Part shown: positions 63,058 to 64,000 of the stretch, one piece after another
Layout: every line of letters starts with the position of its first letter
Numbering within the stretch: position 1 is the stretch's first letter
Source: Mesorhizobium sp. NZP2077
GTDB lineage: Bacteria; Pseudomonadota; Alphaproteobacteria; Rhizobiales; Rhizobiaceae
NCBI RefSeq assembly: GCF_013170805.1
Contig: NZ_CP051293.1
Span: forward strand, 2,858,001-2,922,000
Length of the DNA stretch: 64,000 bases
Reading direction: 5' to 3'
Notes under the pieces: generated by a model
What the model was told of the DNA's origin: nothing
Seen by the model: the letters and a program-made list of their open reading frames with translations, nothing else
The model's database searches: none
Program-made: the position numbers and the translations under genes

Positions 63058-64000
63058 TCAGGATGGACCTGTGTTGGCAGCGCCCGCCGCGGCATCGGCA
63101 GGAAAGGCGCGGCAGTCCTGGGGTGCGCAGGACACCGTGACGGCCTCGCCATTGGCCATGGTCGCTTCGGGGCCGACCTTGACGGTCAGCACCTGGTCGT
63201 TGCCGAGCCTGGCCAGCAGGCGCAGATGGTCGCCGAGGTAGATGCGGCCGTCGACCGTGGCGGGCAGGGCGTTGCCGCCCGCCGGCGTCAGGCTCAGCCG
63301 CTCCGGGCGGATGGCGACGTGGCAGGCCGCACCTTGCGCCACGCCGATGGCGAGCGCGGTGAGCTCGCCGCCGCCATTCAGCTTGACGCGGCATTCCTGG
63401 CCGGAGACGCGGTCGACGACGCCTTCCAGCGTGTTGTTTTCGCCGATGAAGCTCGCCACGAAGGAGCTTTGCGGGGCGTTGTAGAGATCGTCGGGCGAGC
63501 CGAGCTGGGCGATGGCGCCATTGTTGAAGACGGCGACGCGGTCCGACATGGTCAGCGCCTCGCTTTGGTCATGGGTGACGTAGACGATGGTGACGCCGAG
63601 CATGGTGTGGATCTGCTTGATCTCGAGCTGCATGTGTTCGCGCAGCTTCTTGTCGAGCGCGCCGAGCGGCTCGTCCATCAGCACCAGGCTCGGCTCGAAC
63701 ACCAGCGCGCGGGCCAGCGCCACGCGCTGCTGCTGGCCGCCCGAAAGCTGCGCCGGCCTGCGGTCGCCAAATTGCTTCAGCCGCACCATGTCCAACGCGC
63801 GGCCGACGCGGCCGGCAATGTCGGCCTTGCTCACCTGGCGGACTGAGAGCGGGAAGGCGACGTTCTCCTCGACGCTCATATGCGGAAACAGCGCGTAGTT
63901 CTGGAAGACCATGCCGATGTTGCGCTGGTAGGGCGGCAGCCGGTCGACCGGCTTGCCTTCCAGCGTGATGGTGCCGCCGGTCGGCCGTTCGAAACCGGCC
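63058..64000 (-). CDS. Polyamine-type ABC transporter ATP-binding protein, partial
   Basis: The last 313 or so codons of a PotA-like ATPase; the N-terminus with Walker A lies past position 64000. Visible landmarks: IGMVFQNYALFPHMSVEENV (Q-loop), AQLSGGQQQRVALARALVFE (signature), LVLMDEPLGALDKKLREHMQ (Walker B) and VTIVYVTHDQSEALTMSDRV (switch histidine), followed by a TOBE domain (ENNTLEGVVDRVSGQECRVK). It energises the permeases encoded downstream. It is the first visible gene of this operon. Confidence 0.93.
   Translation of the reverse strand, partial: AGFERPTGGTITLEGKPVDRLPPYQRNIGMVFQNYALFPHMSVEENVAFPLSVRQVSKADIAGRVGRALDMVRLKQFGDRRPAQLSGGQQQRVALARALVFEPSLVLMDEPLGALDKKLREHMQLEIKQIHTMLGVTIVYVTHDQSEALTMSDRVAVFNNGAIAQLGSPDDLYNAPQSSFVASFIGENNTLEGVVDRVSGQECRVKLNGGGELTALAIGVAQGAACHVAIRPERLSLTPAGGNALPATVDGRIYLGDHLRLLARLGNDQVLTVKVGPEATMANGEAVTVSCAPQDCRAFPADAAAGAANTGPS

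Noticed and set aside
1..64000. tRNA, rRNA, CRISPR arrays, intact transposases and att sites
   Set aside because: No cloverleaf-like segments with T-loop GGTTC patterns, no regularly spaced repeats and no transposase or integrase motifs were found by eye; short or divergent RNA genes could still be missed without a covariance search.

Overview
The window looks like chromosome of an alphaproteobacterial rhizobium, most probably Mesorhizobium or a close relative. This is inferred from high GC with strongly GC-biased third codon positions, rhizobium-type families (DUF982, GcrA), FnrN/FixK-type anaeroboxes, palindromic intergenic mosaic repeats of the rhizobial kind, and many ABC uptake systems and LysR regulators. 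No rRNA, tRNA, CRISPR array or intact transposase was seen.

Layout. 1-5.6 kb: a polar amino-acid ABC importer with a saccharopine-dehydrogenase-like enzyme and an AsnC/Lrp regulator, then a LysR regulator divergent from a TauE/SafE exporter. 5.6-12.9 kb: mixed metabolism (O-acetyltransferase, universal stress protein, secreted phosphodiesterase, histidine phosphatase, VOC protein, SDR) with a truncated antitoxin and a doubly damaged ECF sigma factor. 13.1-14.6 kb: three tandem paralogues of a small secreted protein. 15.5-21.2 kb: an accessory biosynthetic island (GNAT-like protein, GH3 acyl-adenylating enzyme, cytochrome P450, ATP-grasp-like ligase) with a methyltransferase at its edge; this is the best candidate for an undescribed system. 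22.2-25.6 kb: VIT and OsmC genes, then a 2-kb segment bounded by a duplicated 205-bp end of an RND efflux gene. 25.7-32.1 kb: RND efflux operon, DUF2892 protein, SQR-like flavoprotein and a BigR/SqrR-type persulfide sensor.

32.1-36.1 kb: aldo/keto reductase with LysR, and a membrane PAS-GGDEF diguanylate cyclase. 36.1-41.6 kb: an arsenic island with two ArsR repressors, two unrelated ArsC reductases, Acr3, a Cys-tailed flavoprotein and an MFS carrier. 41.6-46.1 kb: GT25 glycosyltransferase, an SRPBCC remnant, an XRE/SDR pair, a RibD-like reductase and a hydrolase. 46.4-50 kb: a sugar ABC importer. 50.1-57.1 kb: a decayed phage-like segment (S24-type repressor, GcrA, DUF982 twice, DUF1376, parDE with a broken parE, an acyltransferase fragment fused to a foreign 5' end) sprinkled with palindromic repeats. 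57.3-57.7 kb: three RiPP-leader-like mini-genes. 57.7-59.5 kb: DUF2306 protein, FNR-type regulator with its own anaerobox, small membrane protein. 59.7-64 kb: a spermidine/putrescine-type ABC importer whose binding-protein gene carries an apparent frameshift.

Regulation that can be read from the DNA: three near-perfect TTGAT-N4-ATCAA boxes (upstream of usp, of the SQR-like gene and of the FNR gene itself), a shared AT-rich element upstream of both the BigR-like gene and the DUF2892/RND operon, palindromes before both arsR genes and the phage-type repressor, and perfect hairpins just after the binding-protein genes of two ABC operons. All functional statements rest on reading the translated sequence and recalling families; no database search was run.
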